From: Hyaloscypha bicolor E | Lineage: Eukaryota; Ascomycota; Leotiomycetes; Helotiales; Hyaloscyphaceae | Direction of reading: 5' to 3' | NCBI RefSeq assembly: GCF_002865645.1 | Contig: NW_020194562.1 | Coordinates: 62,001 to 126,000 of the forward strand | Length of the DNA stretch: 64,000 bases | Part shown: positions 12,728-24,208 of the stretch, one piece after another | Position numbering within the stretch: position 1 is the first letter of the stretch | Layout of the letters: every line of letters starts with the position of its first letter | Position numbers and translations under genes: made by a program | The notes under the pieces: generated by a model | What the model saw: the letters and a program-made list of their open reading frames with translations, nothing else | Told to the model about the DNA's origin: nothing | The model's database searches: none

Positions 12728-12940
12728 TATAATAGCGGGATTAAGGTAATAGCCAGGGCTCAAAGATCCAAGAATCTCATATATTAAAAATACTAAGCTA
12801 AGGAGAAGAAGAAAAGAGAAAGAGAAGAAAAGGGGATAAAAGAAGGGAAATACTAGCTAAAACTACTAAAACGCCGGCTAGCTAGGTAAAACCAGTCATA
12901 TGACAGCCACTCCCCTTTAGCCCTAGCTAGTGCCGTTACA
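12728..12940. repeat. 214-bp LTR-like repeat, copy 2
   Basis: Begins TATAATAGCG and ends TGCCGTTACA, which are the ends of copy 1 with C-to-T/G-to-A changes. It interrupts the mariner transposase directly after codons for ITFL. Together with the next repeat it forms one 509-bp block flanked by CTTAT and CTCGT. Confidence 0.85.
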
Positions 12941-13236
12941 CTGTAGTGGGGTTTTTTCTCTCTTGTCCCGTGACTACCGTCACGTGTCCTGCTTCCCAGG
13001 CATGCTGGCGCTAGTTTAAGGGGTTGCATAAGACTTCCGTCCATACGTACGATTAGCCTTCTCAATACATCATACTTTAGAGCCCCTTATTTTCGACCTT
13101 TGCTTTACTTCTTACTACTATTGAGAGTGTTACTTTTGAGTACTTAGTTTATTACTTCCCCTTTACCCTCTCCCACCCATCCAAACGCCTATATATGGTC
13201 CGAAAACCATATAACAATCAAATCCCCATCACAACA
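12941..13236. repeat. about 295-bp dispersed repeat (second family), copy A
   Basis: Starts CTGTAGTGGGGTTTTTTC and ends CCATCACAACA. A heavily C-to-T/G-to-A changed copy lies at 28169-28464 (TATAATAGGG then CCCTATTATAGTA), with the same order of landmarks (GAGCCCCTTATTTT, TACTTAGTTTATTACTT, GCCTATATATG). It is GC-richer than copy B. A similar start (CTGTGGTGGGG) occurs at 29028. Confidence 0.75.
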
Positions 13237-13759
13237 CTCGTTAGAGGACGATTTGCGAAGGCTAGGGTTACAAAAAATACGAAAAAGGGAAAGTCGGAGA
13301 GATATTATAAGAACTATATTTAATATTAGTTTCACTATAGTTATATAATACCTATTAATGCGTGGGGAGCTATTGGTTTTGGATATAAAAGCTCTTTGAT
13401 TTTTATTAACGGTATAGGCAAGAAGGGGGCCTTTAAACAAGTCAATTACCTAGTACAAGTTCTCAACTACTTATAGCCAATACTGGACGCTTTCGCCTTT
13501 ATTACTCACCAATTACAACCGGCAATAGAGCCCTTATTTATGGAAGATGGTAATTCAGCTTATGGTTACAAGTCTACGTCAAATTACTATACACAATACC
13601 GTTCAAAGCATGGAATCGTCCTTCTACCTCATCCTTCTACTTCATCCTTCTACGTCTCCTGATATAAACCCTATTAAGAAGTGCTGGCGGTGGATTAAAC
13701 AAGCTCTCTATTAACGAAATCGCCAACCTATGACTGAGGCAGAGATAAGGCAGGCAATA

Positions 13760-13911
13760 TGTTGCATGGCAACTGCATGCCAGTGGTCACGTGCAGGCTC
13801 ACGTGACCATACTCACTATATTTAAGCTTTGGCCACCCGTGCCACACCTCCTTTCTTCTCATCTATCAATATATTATTATTACAATACAACAACATTGTT
13901 TTATTGTAACA
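13760..13911. mobile_element. 152-bp MITE inserted in the transposase, 5-bp TSD
   Basis: The ends TGTTGCA and TGTAACA are imperfect inverted repeats, and CAATA is duplicated perfectly on both sides (13755-13759 and 13912-13916). Removing the element plus one CAATA restores an uninterrupted reading frame from RQAI to LEEWEAIPQDW, the expected transposase sequence. The insertion therefore entered a recognisable coding region and is younger than the host element. Confidence 0.85.
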
Positions 13912-14104
13912 CAATATTAGAAGAGTGGGAGGCAATACCACAGGACTGGATAAACAAGCTGATTTTAAAGCAAGAGCATTGGGTACAAGTACTTCTGCAG
14001 CGGCATGGGTGGTCAACTCCTAATTAAACGCTGCTTTGATATCTAACTTTCGTGATTTTTGATGAAAAATGCCTTGTGTGCACAGACCCATGATCGCAGG
14101 CTCG

Positions 14105-14481
14105 TAATAACATATCTTGTATCTGTCTAGTTAGCTACTTAATAATATATCTGATATCAGCTGATATAAGATTCTCGATCCAGAAGAGCTTCAAACCTCC
14201 AACTTGCTGCTTGTTATATTTCTCTCTATATAAAAATTTCCCATTCCATATATCGACGAGAAATTCAAGCAAATGGCATCTCAAGAAGGAGCAAAACAAT
14301 CTTTATCGTGGAAGGTGTAACGGAGTTAGACCACACTTTGCAGTTAGGCTTTACCTGAAGGCTTTATCATCGCAATATCACCCACCTCATACCCCTCGTT
14401 CCAAGTTCCCTCCGAGACCCCCACTCTGCTACGGTTGGCCGTAACAAGGCAGAGCGACGCTGGTTGGTGAGTTCTTGCTTA
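14105..14481. other. spacer between mariner element and MITE
   Basis: No gene is recognised. Only very short frames are present (for example a 15-codon ORF from ATG 14272). Confidence 0.4.
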
Positions 14482-14743
14482 ACGAGCCTGATCGCATAAG
14501 TCTGTGCTTTTAGCGTATTTGCTAACAAAAGAGCCCTGAAGAGAACTTTAATAATTTTAAATTATATCGCAAAAACTTTAAATAAGTTCTTAAAACTAAA
14601 AATAGATTCATTTGTTTAATACCCTCGAGTTTTAAGACATTGTGGTTTATAATTGTTTGATTATTACGAAGTAAAGTGAATGACTTGCCTTTGGCGAGGC
14701 CTGAAAACATCGTTAAAAGCACAGGCTTATGCGACCAGGCTCG
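14482..14743. mobile_element. 262-bp MITE sharing TIRs with the mariner element
   Basis: The left TIR ACGAGCCTGATCGCATAAGT matches the inverted right end (ACGAGCCTGGTCGCATAAGC) over about 32 bp; the differences are mostly transitions. TA flanks both ends (14480-14481 and 14744-14745). The interior is AT-rich and non-coding. The first nine bases equal those of the mariner element 380 bp away, so it is likely mobilised by that family's transposase. Confidence 0.82.
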
Positions 14744-15884
14744 TAAGCGAGAAGCCCCCTGTTAATATTCCTCAGGGGTATCTGCCAAGGGGTCGCGGCC
14801 TCTCGAGAATTGAGAATGAATCAGTGATCCCACGACAAACCCAGGGTCACAAAATAGAAGTCTTTGGGTTTTACCCATGCTTGCGAAGACTTGTAAGGCC
14901 CGAAGGTACGTGTCCCTGCATCTGCAGACAAGAGACGGTAGCACAAGTATTAAACTCAGTACCCGGCTGCGAGCAGGTTCTGATTTCCACCCCCACACAC
15001 TTCTAACTCAGGAGAACTTACCTCCGGCCTCTTCACTATACCGTTCTGACGTATACTCAAGAAAACATAAAACTATCCATTATATTCCGTTCGTTCCACT
15101 AATCCTTCGGAATGGCAGCGAGCATCAAACCGCTCATTCTTGTTTGCTGTACGCCGATATATGGCCATTTGATGCCAATTCGCGCAATTGGCAAAGGCAA
15201 GCTCTTCCTGCCACCATTGTTATCCCACTCCAAACCAGAAATCATAGTCCTCTGGGTCTAGGATCAAACTCTTCTGACGACTTCTAGAACTTATCGCTCG
15301 TGGTTACGAAGTTACGTTCGTAACCGAATCTGCGTATCGCAAAATCATCGAAGAAATCCGCGCATCACTTGTGCCTCTCTCCGGATACGGCGACTACACC
15401 GAAGCAGAGATCGACGAAAGATGGCCGGTTAGGGAGACATTGCCTAAAGGCCCAGTTCAGCTGGCCTTTGATCTGGAGGAATGTTTCATTAAGTCCATAC
15501 CAACACGAGGCTCAGCAAACCGCGTTGAGGATCCACAAAGAAAGGCACCCTAGCAGACCGATCATTCTTCTGAATGAAGGCATATTCTACGGATCGTTGC
15601 CAGAAATGGCTGGTGCCCCCGGTCTCTGCCCCACAGCAGCTATTTCCCTTGGAATCGTCCCCCTCACTCAATCAAGCATCGACTGCCTACCCTTCGGCCT
15701 CAGTCTCCCACCAGACAGCTCTCCAGAGGGCCGAGAGAGAAACAAGGCAATGAACAAAGGCATTCAGGAGCAGCTGTTTGCAAAAGCGCAGGCTACATTC
15801 CTGGAAATCATGGAAACCTTAGGTGCAAGGCGAGAAGGATTGCAGTTCTTATAGACGCTGGATACCGTCTGCCAGATCGATTCC

Positions 15885-18800
15885 CAGTGTGGGCTCCGAT
15901 AAGCTCGATAAGCGATGATTAGATAATCGCGCTAATTTGTCGATAATCGATAATTATCGATAATTGGCGATAATTATTATTCTAGGCGGTGAGGGGCCCG
16001 GCAGAATCTGCCCCTCCTGCTCTCTGTTCTAATTAATTAATTAATTAATTAATATTTATACTAGTTCTTTAAAGAATATAACTAATTTGAGATATATTAA
16101 AAAAGTAATAATTTGAGTTATTACTTTATTAATCTAATAGCTAGCTAACTGCTTTGCCTTAGATATAAAGGTTAATTCCCTAACGCCTGACCTGGTTACT
16201 TTGCTAGTAACCCAAGTAAACTAACTACCCTATAGTATTGCTATAAGGCATTCGCCAACCTTGCTAATGCCTATTATTCCTAATCTTATTTATTAAACTA
16301 GCTTTATATCCTTTTTCTGGATAGTAATCCGCTTTATATAAATAGCTATAAGGTTTATTACTAGAATTAGATTAGTATAAAAATTAGTATAATTAAGAAA
16401 AATAACTTATACTCAAACTCTATAATAAGAAGCGTCTCTGCAGACTCTTATAAAGTATATAAAGCCAAAGCTTAGATATATATATCTTATTTACTTTTTT
16501 AAGCTAAAATCTTCTTTACTAATTAATAAAATAGTATCTTTGAAATTAATAAATTAGTACTTCTTTAATATTTTCTGATTTCTTAAAGGGCCTTAGCTAT
16601 AAATCCAGTTAGTAAATATACTAATATTTTTACTAATTAACTAACTACTAGATTTGAACCTATATTTTCTCTTTTATATAATAGTAGAAATATAGCCTTT
16701 TCTACTAAGTGTCTTTCTTAGAGCCTTGCCTGCAAGAGCTTTTCTAGAAGTAATATACTTGCTATTAGTTTATTTGGTTTATACTATAGTTAAATCATTA
16801 ACTAGAGATTATAATTACTATATCTTAATTAATATAGTAATTAATATAAATTAAGAGATATACTATAGAAGGGGTTAATTAAGGGATTAATTAAGGGGTT
16901 AAAGTAATATAGTTAAAAGAAAGATATTAGCTAAGGTAAAGTAATAGAGAAGAATAAGATAATAGCTTAAAAAAAATTTATATACTTTAAAAGTAAATTA
17001 TTTTATATTATAAAGTTAATTTTATTTTACTTTACTTTACTTATCTTTTAATCTCTTCTTAACTACTTAATTATATTACTATATAACTCTATACTATAAC
17101 CTATAAGTTAGTATTCTAATATACTAATTAATCTATTAATTTCTATATAGATTATTGTTATAGTATATTCTATAATAATAAACTATAATTGGTATACTAA
17201 ATATATTAGTAATTATAAAATATTACTAATTATTATTAAATTATTTCTAGAGCTTAAGATAATTCTATACTTATATTATATTAATTTTTATACTAATTAT
17301 AATATTATAGAATAGTAGCTATATTAATATAGTATCTTAACTAGCCTCTTCTATTAGATCTATCCGTACTATTACTTATAAGAGAAAAGTACTAATAGAT
17401 TTGTCTTAAAACCCAAATACTATAAAAGTATATAAATATAATAAAGCTCTTATAAAAAACCCTATTTATATTAAAATTAAGAAAGTAAAAGTAATAGATT
17501 AAAGTATAATTATAATAGTAAAATATAAGATAGTAAGCTCGGTAGTATATAAGAGTACTTTACTATTAAGATAGTAGGAAATAGTATAGAAGTCTATTAT
17601 AAGTATTAAATTAAGGAGATATTTTCAGAATATTTTTATACTAATCTTTATACTAATCTGGCTTTAGAGAATAATAAGAAAAGAATTAGAAAGTAGTTAA
17701 ATAATTACTTGACTATAGTAAGTATAGTAGCTTATATATAGCTTGGGATAATAGTAATCCGGTATAAGAAGATATTAAATATAATTCCAAGAATAATATA
17801 TAGTTTAAGAAAATATAAAAGACTAAGAAAAAGCTTAATTAAGAGAAAGAAATTAAGCGAGTTTTAGAGAATAAAATAAAAGAAAAGGCTAATAGTATAT
17901 AAAGAGCTTTAGTTAAAATATATAACCTCTTTTTAAATTAATATAAAGATTAGTATAAAACTAACTAAAATAGAAATATAAGTATATTAAGTTTATAGTA
18001 TAATAGAAAACTTAGTAAAAGAAAAAGAGATTTTTATTTTATAAAATTAGATTATTATATAGTAGATATAGATTTTACTTATCTTTATATTAATTACTAA
18101 TTATTATATAGTAATTATATTATACTTATTAGTTCTACTAAATTCTTTATATTAGATAAAAAGGCTATTTAGAGAAACTTGGCTAGTTAGATATAGGGAA
18201 ATAATAAATAGGTTAATCTTTCTAGTTCTATTATTTAGTAGCCAGAATTTAAGGCTAAGTTAAATACTACTAGCTTTTATTTCTTTACTAAATCTCGAAA
18301 AGGCTATAAAGTAGTAATACTACTAGTATATATTAGAAAGAAGCTAAAGAATGGCTTATACTAATACGTCTTTTTATCTAACTCTAAGTTATAGGTTATA
18401 GAAGATATTATAGCTATTTAATAATATTTAAGAAACTTCTTTAGTAAAAGTAGTAGTTAACTAGATACTATATTTTTAAAATACTAGTAATTATAAATTA
18501 TAAAGAAAACAATTATAATTATATTAATTTTTATACTAATTTTACTATTTCTTATTAGTATTAATAAAAATACTTAAAATCCTATTTCTTTTCTAATATT
18601 TCAAGTATTTTACTATCTTTAAAGTCTTAGCTATTATTTAAGTTCTATTTTATAATACTATATAGTAAGTATCTAAAAAGATTTACTTTACTTTAATACT
18701 TATTACTAGAATTAAGAGAATATTAATTGCTATAAATAAGAGCTTTAGCTAATACCTTTTTTATATATCTTAATATTACTATTAAAGTATAAATAAGTCT

Positions 18801-21653
18801 CTAATATTATATAGCTTCTTCTAATAATAATTCTTATATTTATCTTAACTTGCCGGCTATATATATTTCCCTAATATCTAAGTAATCTTATTAAAATTAT
18901 CTAGTTTTCTCTCTACTAGCTATTTAATCTCCTTAACTAGTATTAAACTATTAGAGGTAAATATCTAATCTTAATATTTCTCCTAAAGCTTTTTAACTTT
19001 AGTTAAAATAGGCTAAACCTATTTTTTCTTCTAATTAGCTCTAATATACTTTATATAGTAATTTAGATAAAGTATAAGAGTAGTAGTATAAAGAAGTATA
19101 TTATTAGACTTATAGTAATATATATTAAAAACCTTCTATTCTTTCCGGATTCGAGTATAAAAGTCTTTATTATTTATATATATATTCTATTATACTATAG
19201 TTAGTATTATTAATTCAAGTAATAAAAATTAGTATAAAGATTAGTATAAAAATTAGTATAAAAATTATTACTTACTAGTAATCTATTAAATACTTGAATT
19301 AAAATATCTATTATAAAAAGTACCCAATTAATAGTTATAATATCTTCTTAAATCTTAAAAGTAGTTCTATAGAATAGTTTAAAAAAGATAGAAATTATTT
19401 AAAGCCTTCTCTAGTCTTCCGAACTGAGATAATCTGATTTTAGATCTGTAAGATATTTCTTATAATAGATATTAAGATAAGTATATTACTAAAAAGTAAT
19501 ATTAAGTATTATATATTAGCTATTCTATTATATCTAATTATTAAAAGAAATTATTCTTTTAGTAAAAGCTTTAAATCTGGTAATTTGACTAGAAAAGTAA
19601 CGAATATATATAATAATATTATAAAACTAGCCTAATAGTTCTAAAAGTCGAAATTTTATTTGTTTTTCTTTATTACTTAATAGAGCTTCTAAATCTCCTA
19701 AATTCTTTTATTTATTAAGTGCCTCTAATTCTCTATCTATAAAATAAAAAGGCTTATATAAAAAGGTTAATAATATATCCTAAATAATGAATTCGCTATT
19801 ATAAAGTATTCTATTTTAATTCTTTTTCCTTTAGTAAATAAGTCTAAATAGCTTAATATAATATATTATTTATATTAGTATTATTACTAATAATAGCTTT
19901 AAATTATTTAGTAATACTATAGTTTTAAAGTATAGGTTATAAAACTATAAATTAGTCTTCTTCTAAATAACCTAGTATTATATAAAGAGCTAGAAGGGCC
20001 TTTATATAATTCTTATCTTATTATTTAATAAAATATATAATAATACCTAAAAGAAAATATTTTTATAGAGAAGTTTAGATATTAAAAGTAAAATAAATAC
20101 TTGAAACTATAGACTAGAGTTTTTATTATATAATATTCTTTAAGCTAACCTAGTACTTCCTAAACTTTTTTCTTATATAAAAGTAAGTTATAGAAAGAAA
20201 GAGCTAAGATTCTAAATTAAGTACTTAATAAAAGATATGAAATTCGGGCTATTTAATTACTTAAAAAGATAGATTATAGATAATAATTAATGAAATTAAA
20301 GCTTTATAAATTACTACCTAATTAAGATATTATTAAAAGATATATATATATTAATTTCAGTTATTTGGCTAGATAACTCTACTTATAAATAAAGCTATTA
20401 TAGCTAGTTAATTACTTTTAATTAAAGTAAACTAATTTTTAATTCGCTCTTAATAGTAATATTATATACTAACTTAAGATAATTATATTAATTAGTAAAG
20501 ACTAAAGTCAAATAAATATTTAGTAGATTTTCCTTTTTATAAGAAAGATAATAGTAGTATTTAGGTAGTTCTTTTATATCTGGATACCCGAGATAAATAT
20601 AAGCCCAAATAGCTCTTATAAGTTCTCTTTATTTGGAATCAGATTTGAATTAAGTTGAGTCTATATTAGTAAAGGCTTAATAGATTAATAAGGCAGATTC
20701 AGAAGCTATATTTAAATAATAAAAGATAAAGTACTATTATATATTAAAGAGAGAATAAAAGAGAGTATAAAAATTTTAATCTTTTTTAGAAGAAATAGTA
20801 ATATAAATCTTAGTATTATATATTAAATACTAGCTAGTCTATATTATATAATAAACTATTAAATAGAAAGTATAATAGTATATTTATAATAATTTACTTT
20901 TATACTAATCTTTATACTAATTGGTTTATAATTAAACTAGAAAGCGAGATATTTATATAATGGGACTCGCTTAATGGCTGGCTGGGCCCACTTTTATTAA
21001 TAATTATTGAGGTAATGGGGCTCGCTTAAGGGCTGGCTGGGTCCACTTTTATTAATGGAATTATTAATAACTGGATTAAATACTAGCTAGTCTATATTAT
21101 ATAATAGACTATTAAATGGAAAGTTAAAAAGTCTAATAGTATAGTAATAATAGTCTACTTTTATACTAATCTTAATACTAATCGGTTTATAATTGAACTA
21201 GAAAGCGAGATGTTTATGTACTGGGGCTCGCTAGCTGGCTGGGCCCACTTTTATTGATGATTATCGAGGCGATGGGGCTCGCTTAAGGGCTGGCTGGGCC
21301 CACTTTTATCGATGATTATCGAGGTGATGGGGCTCGCTTAATAGCTGGCTGGGCCCACTTTTATCGATGGAATTATCGATAACTGGATTAAATACTAGCT
21401 AGTCTATATTATATAATAGACTATTAAATAAAAAGTTAAAAAGTCTAATAGTATAGTAATAATAGTATACTTTTATACTAATCTTAATACTAATCGGTTT
21501 ATAATTGAACTAGAAAGCCGTAATGGGGCTCGTTTAATGGCTGGGCCCACTTTTATCGACGATAATTATCGATATCGATCGTTTATTGATCGCTTAGCCG
21601 ATAACGATTACTAATCGATAATTTCGATCGATAATTTATCGGAGCCCACACTG
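15885..21653. mobile_element. 5.77-kb hAT-type DNA transposon, RIP-degraded
   Basis: Both ends carry the 18-bp inverted repeat CAGTGTGGGCTCCGATAA, and the 8-bp sequence TCGATTCC is duplicated immediately outside (15877-15884 and 21654-21661). CAGTG-type termini and 8-bp duplications define the hAT superfamily. ATCGATAAT-like motifs crowd both subterminal regions. Almost the whole interior is AT-rich with no frame longer than about 60 codons, so the transposase is not readable. A run of TTAA repeats lies at about 16030-16055. Confidence 0.92.
20825..21600. repeat. tandem array in the right subterminal region of hAT 1
   Basis: A segment starting TTAAATACTAGCTAGTCTAT recurs at about 20825, 21085 and 21390. 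A GC-rich motif, GGGGCTCGCTTAA then GGCTGGCTGGGCCCAC, occurs at about 20961, 21016, 21222, 21272, 21327 and 21522. The repeats stay GC-rich inside an otherwise AT-rich element and occur only near the right end. Confidence 0.75.
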
Positions 21654-22323
21654 TCGATTCCTGCAGATGTGTATTCCTTCCGTCTAGTATCCCCGAAGCG
21701 ACGCTCCGCCAAGCATCATATTCTCTGGCGGTCTTCCTAAGGGCCATCGCGATGCGTTTTCCGATCCTCCAGCCTGGTGGGACGAAACTATCACCAACAA
21801 ATCGAAGAAAGCTGTCCTTGTGTCTCAGGGATCCCTCGCAGTGAACTTCTCGGACTTAATTGTCCCGACAATGATTGGTCTTCAGGATCGAGAGGACATC
21901 ATTGTTGTAGTTGCATTAGGGAAGAAGGGTGCTACCGTGCCGGAAGGTACGCTGGTCCCGGCTAATGCTCGCGTCGGTAGCTTTGTTCCCTTCGATGACG
22001 TACTGCCTCATTGGGCTGTATTTGTCACGAATGGAGGGTATGGTGCTTTTCAGCATGGTGTTGGGAATGTCGTACGCTTGGTCGTTGGAGGTACTACGGA
22101 AGACAAGGCTGAGATTACTGCGAGAGTTGAGTGGGTTGGTATTGCTGTGAATTTGAAGACTTCGACACCAACTCCAGAAGCTGTGTTGGCGGCTGTGGAC
22201 GAGGTAATTTCGGGGCCGAAGTATAAGGAAAGATCCTTAGTGCTGGAGGCTGAAATGGCTACTTTTGACTCCATGGAAAATGTGGTGAAGAATATTGAGG
22301 AGGTGGTTGCTGGGGAGCCTTAG

Positions 22324-23256
22324 GAGATTCAATTCTTCTTCACTTTGTTCTTATATATTTGTCTATGCCTTCAGACAAACGCATCATGCAAGGAGAAACC
22401 ACGGCTTTGCGAAGCATGGCCTTGAGTAACACAGATCTTCTGAATAGTTTCGCAATCTTCACGACAATACAGTAGTATGTTCGAGACTCAAAATCGACTG
22501 CCGCTCCTCTTTTCCCTGTGAACCTGTAAATGAAAGAAATTTCTAGGAATCAACTCCTCAAACTTGATTTGACTCACTACCTCAGCGCTTCACCTCTCCT
22601 CATCAATACTCCCATCTCATAATAAAGAATCCCAACAGACCAGCGGCTTACTAGGATTGAAAACATGTAAGATTCAGCGCCAGCGACTTCCTCGCCGTCA
22701 TCGAGCTTGCCAACAAGATCCGGAGGGAATTTATTAGTGCGCCGAGCCAGTTCAAGAACGCCTCGGATGACTAGGTTGATTATTGGGAAGATACAATTGG
22801 GGAGGTTAATCTGGGGAGATCAGTCTGGGGAGATTGATTAATCAGATATGGGGAGAATATATATAGGAAGATGGACTAGAAGAAATGCGGTAATTCCTTC
22901 ACTTTGGAAAACCCTAGATTAATTCTGAAAGATGGAAGTCTGCTTCTATTACTATGATTGATCTATGAGAGAAAGTATTCAAGGATGGGAATCGAGGAGA
23001 CTGAAAGTCTTCCTTCTGATCAAGTTTGCCGAACAGGTTTGTAACCGACAAGGCTGTGAAATATTTACACTCTGTGGCATTCCGTAGGTGAGATGCAGAT
23101 AGTAAGCGCGTACGAAGGCATCAAGAAAAAATGCTGGCTGCCATAGCAAGCAAGCAAGGAAGCAGCCCCGTACAACCCACATCACCGGCCGAGTTGTACA
23201 ATCCTCCCCCTCCACGCCCCTTCTCTCCTTCCCTTCCCTTCCCCACTCAAAGTTAC
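22324..23256. other. intergenic between glycosyltransferase relic and hemerythrin gene
   Basis: No gene is recognised. A near-tandem run of GGGGAGATTGATT/GGGGAGATCAGTC lies at about 22796-22860. The left side would be the 3' flank of the glycosyltransferase and the right side the 3' flank of the hemerythrin gene. Confidence 0.45.
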
Positions 23257-24208
23257 CTACGCCACCGCAAGCGCCTTCTTCCCCTCTAGGGTATTCATGA
23301 ACAGCGTGACCGGCTGCCCCCAGTAATCGCACGAGCCAAATTTCCAGGCACCGGCGTACTTACGCGAAACCAGGTACTTGATCAGATAGGGTACGAACTT
23401 GGGCATGACGGGGAAGGGATGTTTGCCGCCCTCATACGTCTTGTCGGCGTTGAGGAGCGTCATTGGGCCGACTTTTGACTATTGGGATGTGTTAGCACGT
23501 TGGGAGGCATAAATCTATATGAACTAGTCGACATGGGCATGTAGAAAAGAGGAAAACCTACCCCATCAATATCCTTCCGCACAATCACCTCAAACTCCTC
23601 GTGCACCTTCATGACATCCTTCCCCTGCCCCGTTTCCTCTAATCGCATCAGCGTCGATATCTCATCATTGAAATGCGTCATCAACGGCTCCGAAAAGCCA
23701 TCAATAAGCTTCAGCAGTCTTTCGGAGTCATACGACTCCTTCCCCGCTAGAGCACTATCGACATATTTCTCAAATGCAGCTAGGCCATCATGGAACTCTT
23801 CGTGCTGCTGCACGTTCACAGCCAGAACCCCCTTGGCGCCGGGAATCCGCTCTTCGAAGGCCGAGAAGAGGAACTTCTCTTCGGTCTGATGATGCAGGGC
23901 CACCAGCGCCACCCAGCACTGGCAGTAGCTCAGTAGGTCGCGCGAGAGGATCTTGTTGCTGGTTGCGATGAGGGGGGCGTGCAAATATATGCTATTAAGG
24001 GCGCGAATGAAGGTGTTGTGCACAAGGGCCATGTGCGAGGCAACGTAGATTACGGGGTTGGAGAGCTAGAGGGGTTAGCCGGTTGGGAGGAGGGCCGGAA
24101 CGGGAAGGGTGGGGGAGTGGGACTTACGGGCTTGTCTTTGCCAGGCGTGTCGAGGAGCTTGAAGGGCTGGTCGGCCCAGACACCTTCCGGTTTTGCCTTG
24201 GGGGACAT
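23257..24208 (-). CDS. hemerythrin-like HHE-domain protein
   Basis: Three exons, 24208-24128, 24065-23562 and 23478-23257, join in phase 0 (introns of 62 and 83 nt; the second has a GCTAACAC branch site) to give 268 residues. The HHE cation-binding four-helix bundle is visible: HHQTEEKF (about residues 85-92), QQHEEFHDGL (about 113-122) and THFNDE (about 160-165) supply the expected His/Glu/Asp ligands of a di-iron or metal site. The N-terminus is MSPKAKPEGVWADQPFKLLD, with no signal peptide, so it is probably cytosolic. The C-terminal 70 residues (YLVSRKYAGAWKFGSCDYWG) are typical of the fungal subfamily. Likely roles are oxygen, NO or metal handling, but the substrate is not known. Confidence 0.9.

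Larger units (their letters stand above)
11940..14027 (+). pseudogene. Tc1/mariner transposase remnant
   Basis: Collinear fragments can be read. The N-terminal helix-turn-helix part is at about 11950-12105 (GYEIPTKHKEAIY). The region at about 12405-12727 ends in TAG-TTA-GAC-GAG-ATT-ACC-TTC, where TAG replaces the Trp of a WSDE motif holding the first catalytic Asp. It resumes at 13237 with INAWGAIGFGYKS and FMEDGNSAYGYKS (second Asp). SPDINPIKKCWRWIK follows at about 13656-13700, and EEWEAIPQDWINKLILKQE to HGWSTPN at 13917-14027. Damage includes RIP-type stops, a 13-bp tandem duplication near 13620-13650 that shifts the frame before SPDINPI, and the insertions listed separately. It is inactive. 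Confidence 0.85.
11846..14104 (+). mobile_element. decayed Tc1/mariner-superfamily element with nested insertions
   Basis: The inverted ends are ACGAGCCTGCAATCATGGGT at the left and, read on the minus strand, CGAGCCTGCGATCATGGGTC at the right; both continue into CTGTGC. TA dinucleotides abut both ends (11844-11845 and 14105-14106), as expected for this superfamily. The element is 2,259 bp, longer than normal because it carries at least two later insertions (12728-13236 and 13760-13911) and probably a third near 12110-12400. The interior shows RIP-type stops. Confidence 0.82.
15112..22323 (+). pseudogene. UDP-glycosyltransferase (GT1-type), split by a hAT element
   Basis: The left half (15112-15884) starts MAASIKPLILVCCTPIYGHL, the N-terminal sugar-acceptor domain. 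A GC-AG intron at 15197-15287 (donor GCAAGC, acceptor CTTCTAG) joins it to ELIARGYEVTFVTESAYRK. The right half (21654-22323) holds RFLQMCIPSV, a TAG, the linker, and the nucleotide-sugar-binding region HWAVFVTNGGYGAFQHGVGN with GGTTEDKAEITARVEWVG, ending in a stop at 22323. Breaks are a frameshift near 15503 (before QHEAQQTALR), another near 15825, the hAT insertion at 15885-21653, and the TAG after IPSV. Precise excision of the hAT would rejoin LPDRFLQMCIPSV in frame. Intact relatives transfer a sugar from a UDP-sugar to small lipophilic acceptors. The two exons are not transcribed as one product here. Confidence 0.88.

Noticed and set aside
11846..14104. Active transposon
   Set aside because: The transposase has RIP-type stops, a frame-shifting 13-bp duplication and several nested insertions.
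16029..16055. TTAA run as a possible telomere or origin element
   Set aside because: A simple microsatellite inside a RIP-degraded hAT; no telomeric repeat or origin features.
21820..22323. Stand-alone 167-residue glycosyltransferase-like gene
   Set aside because: It is the C-terminal half of the glycosyltransferase split by the hAT element; the N-terminal half is at 15112-15884.
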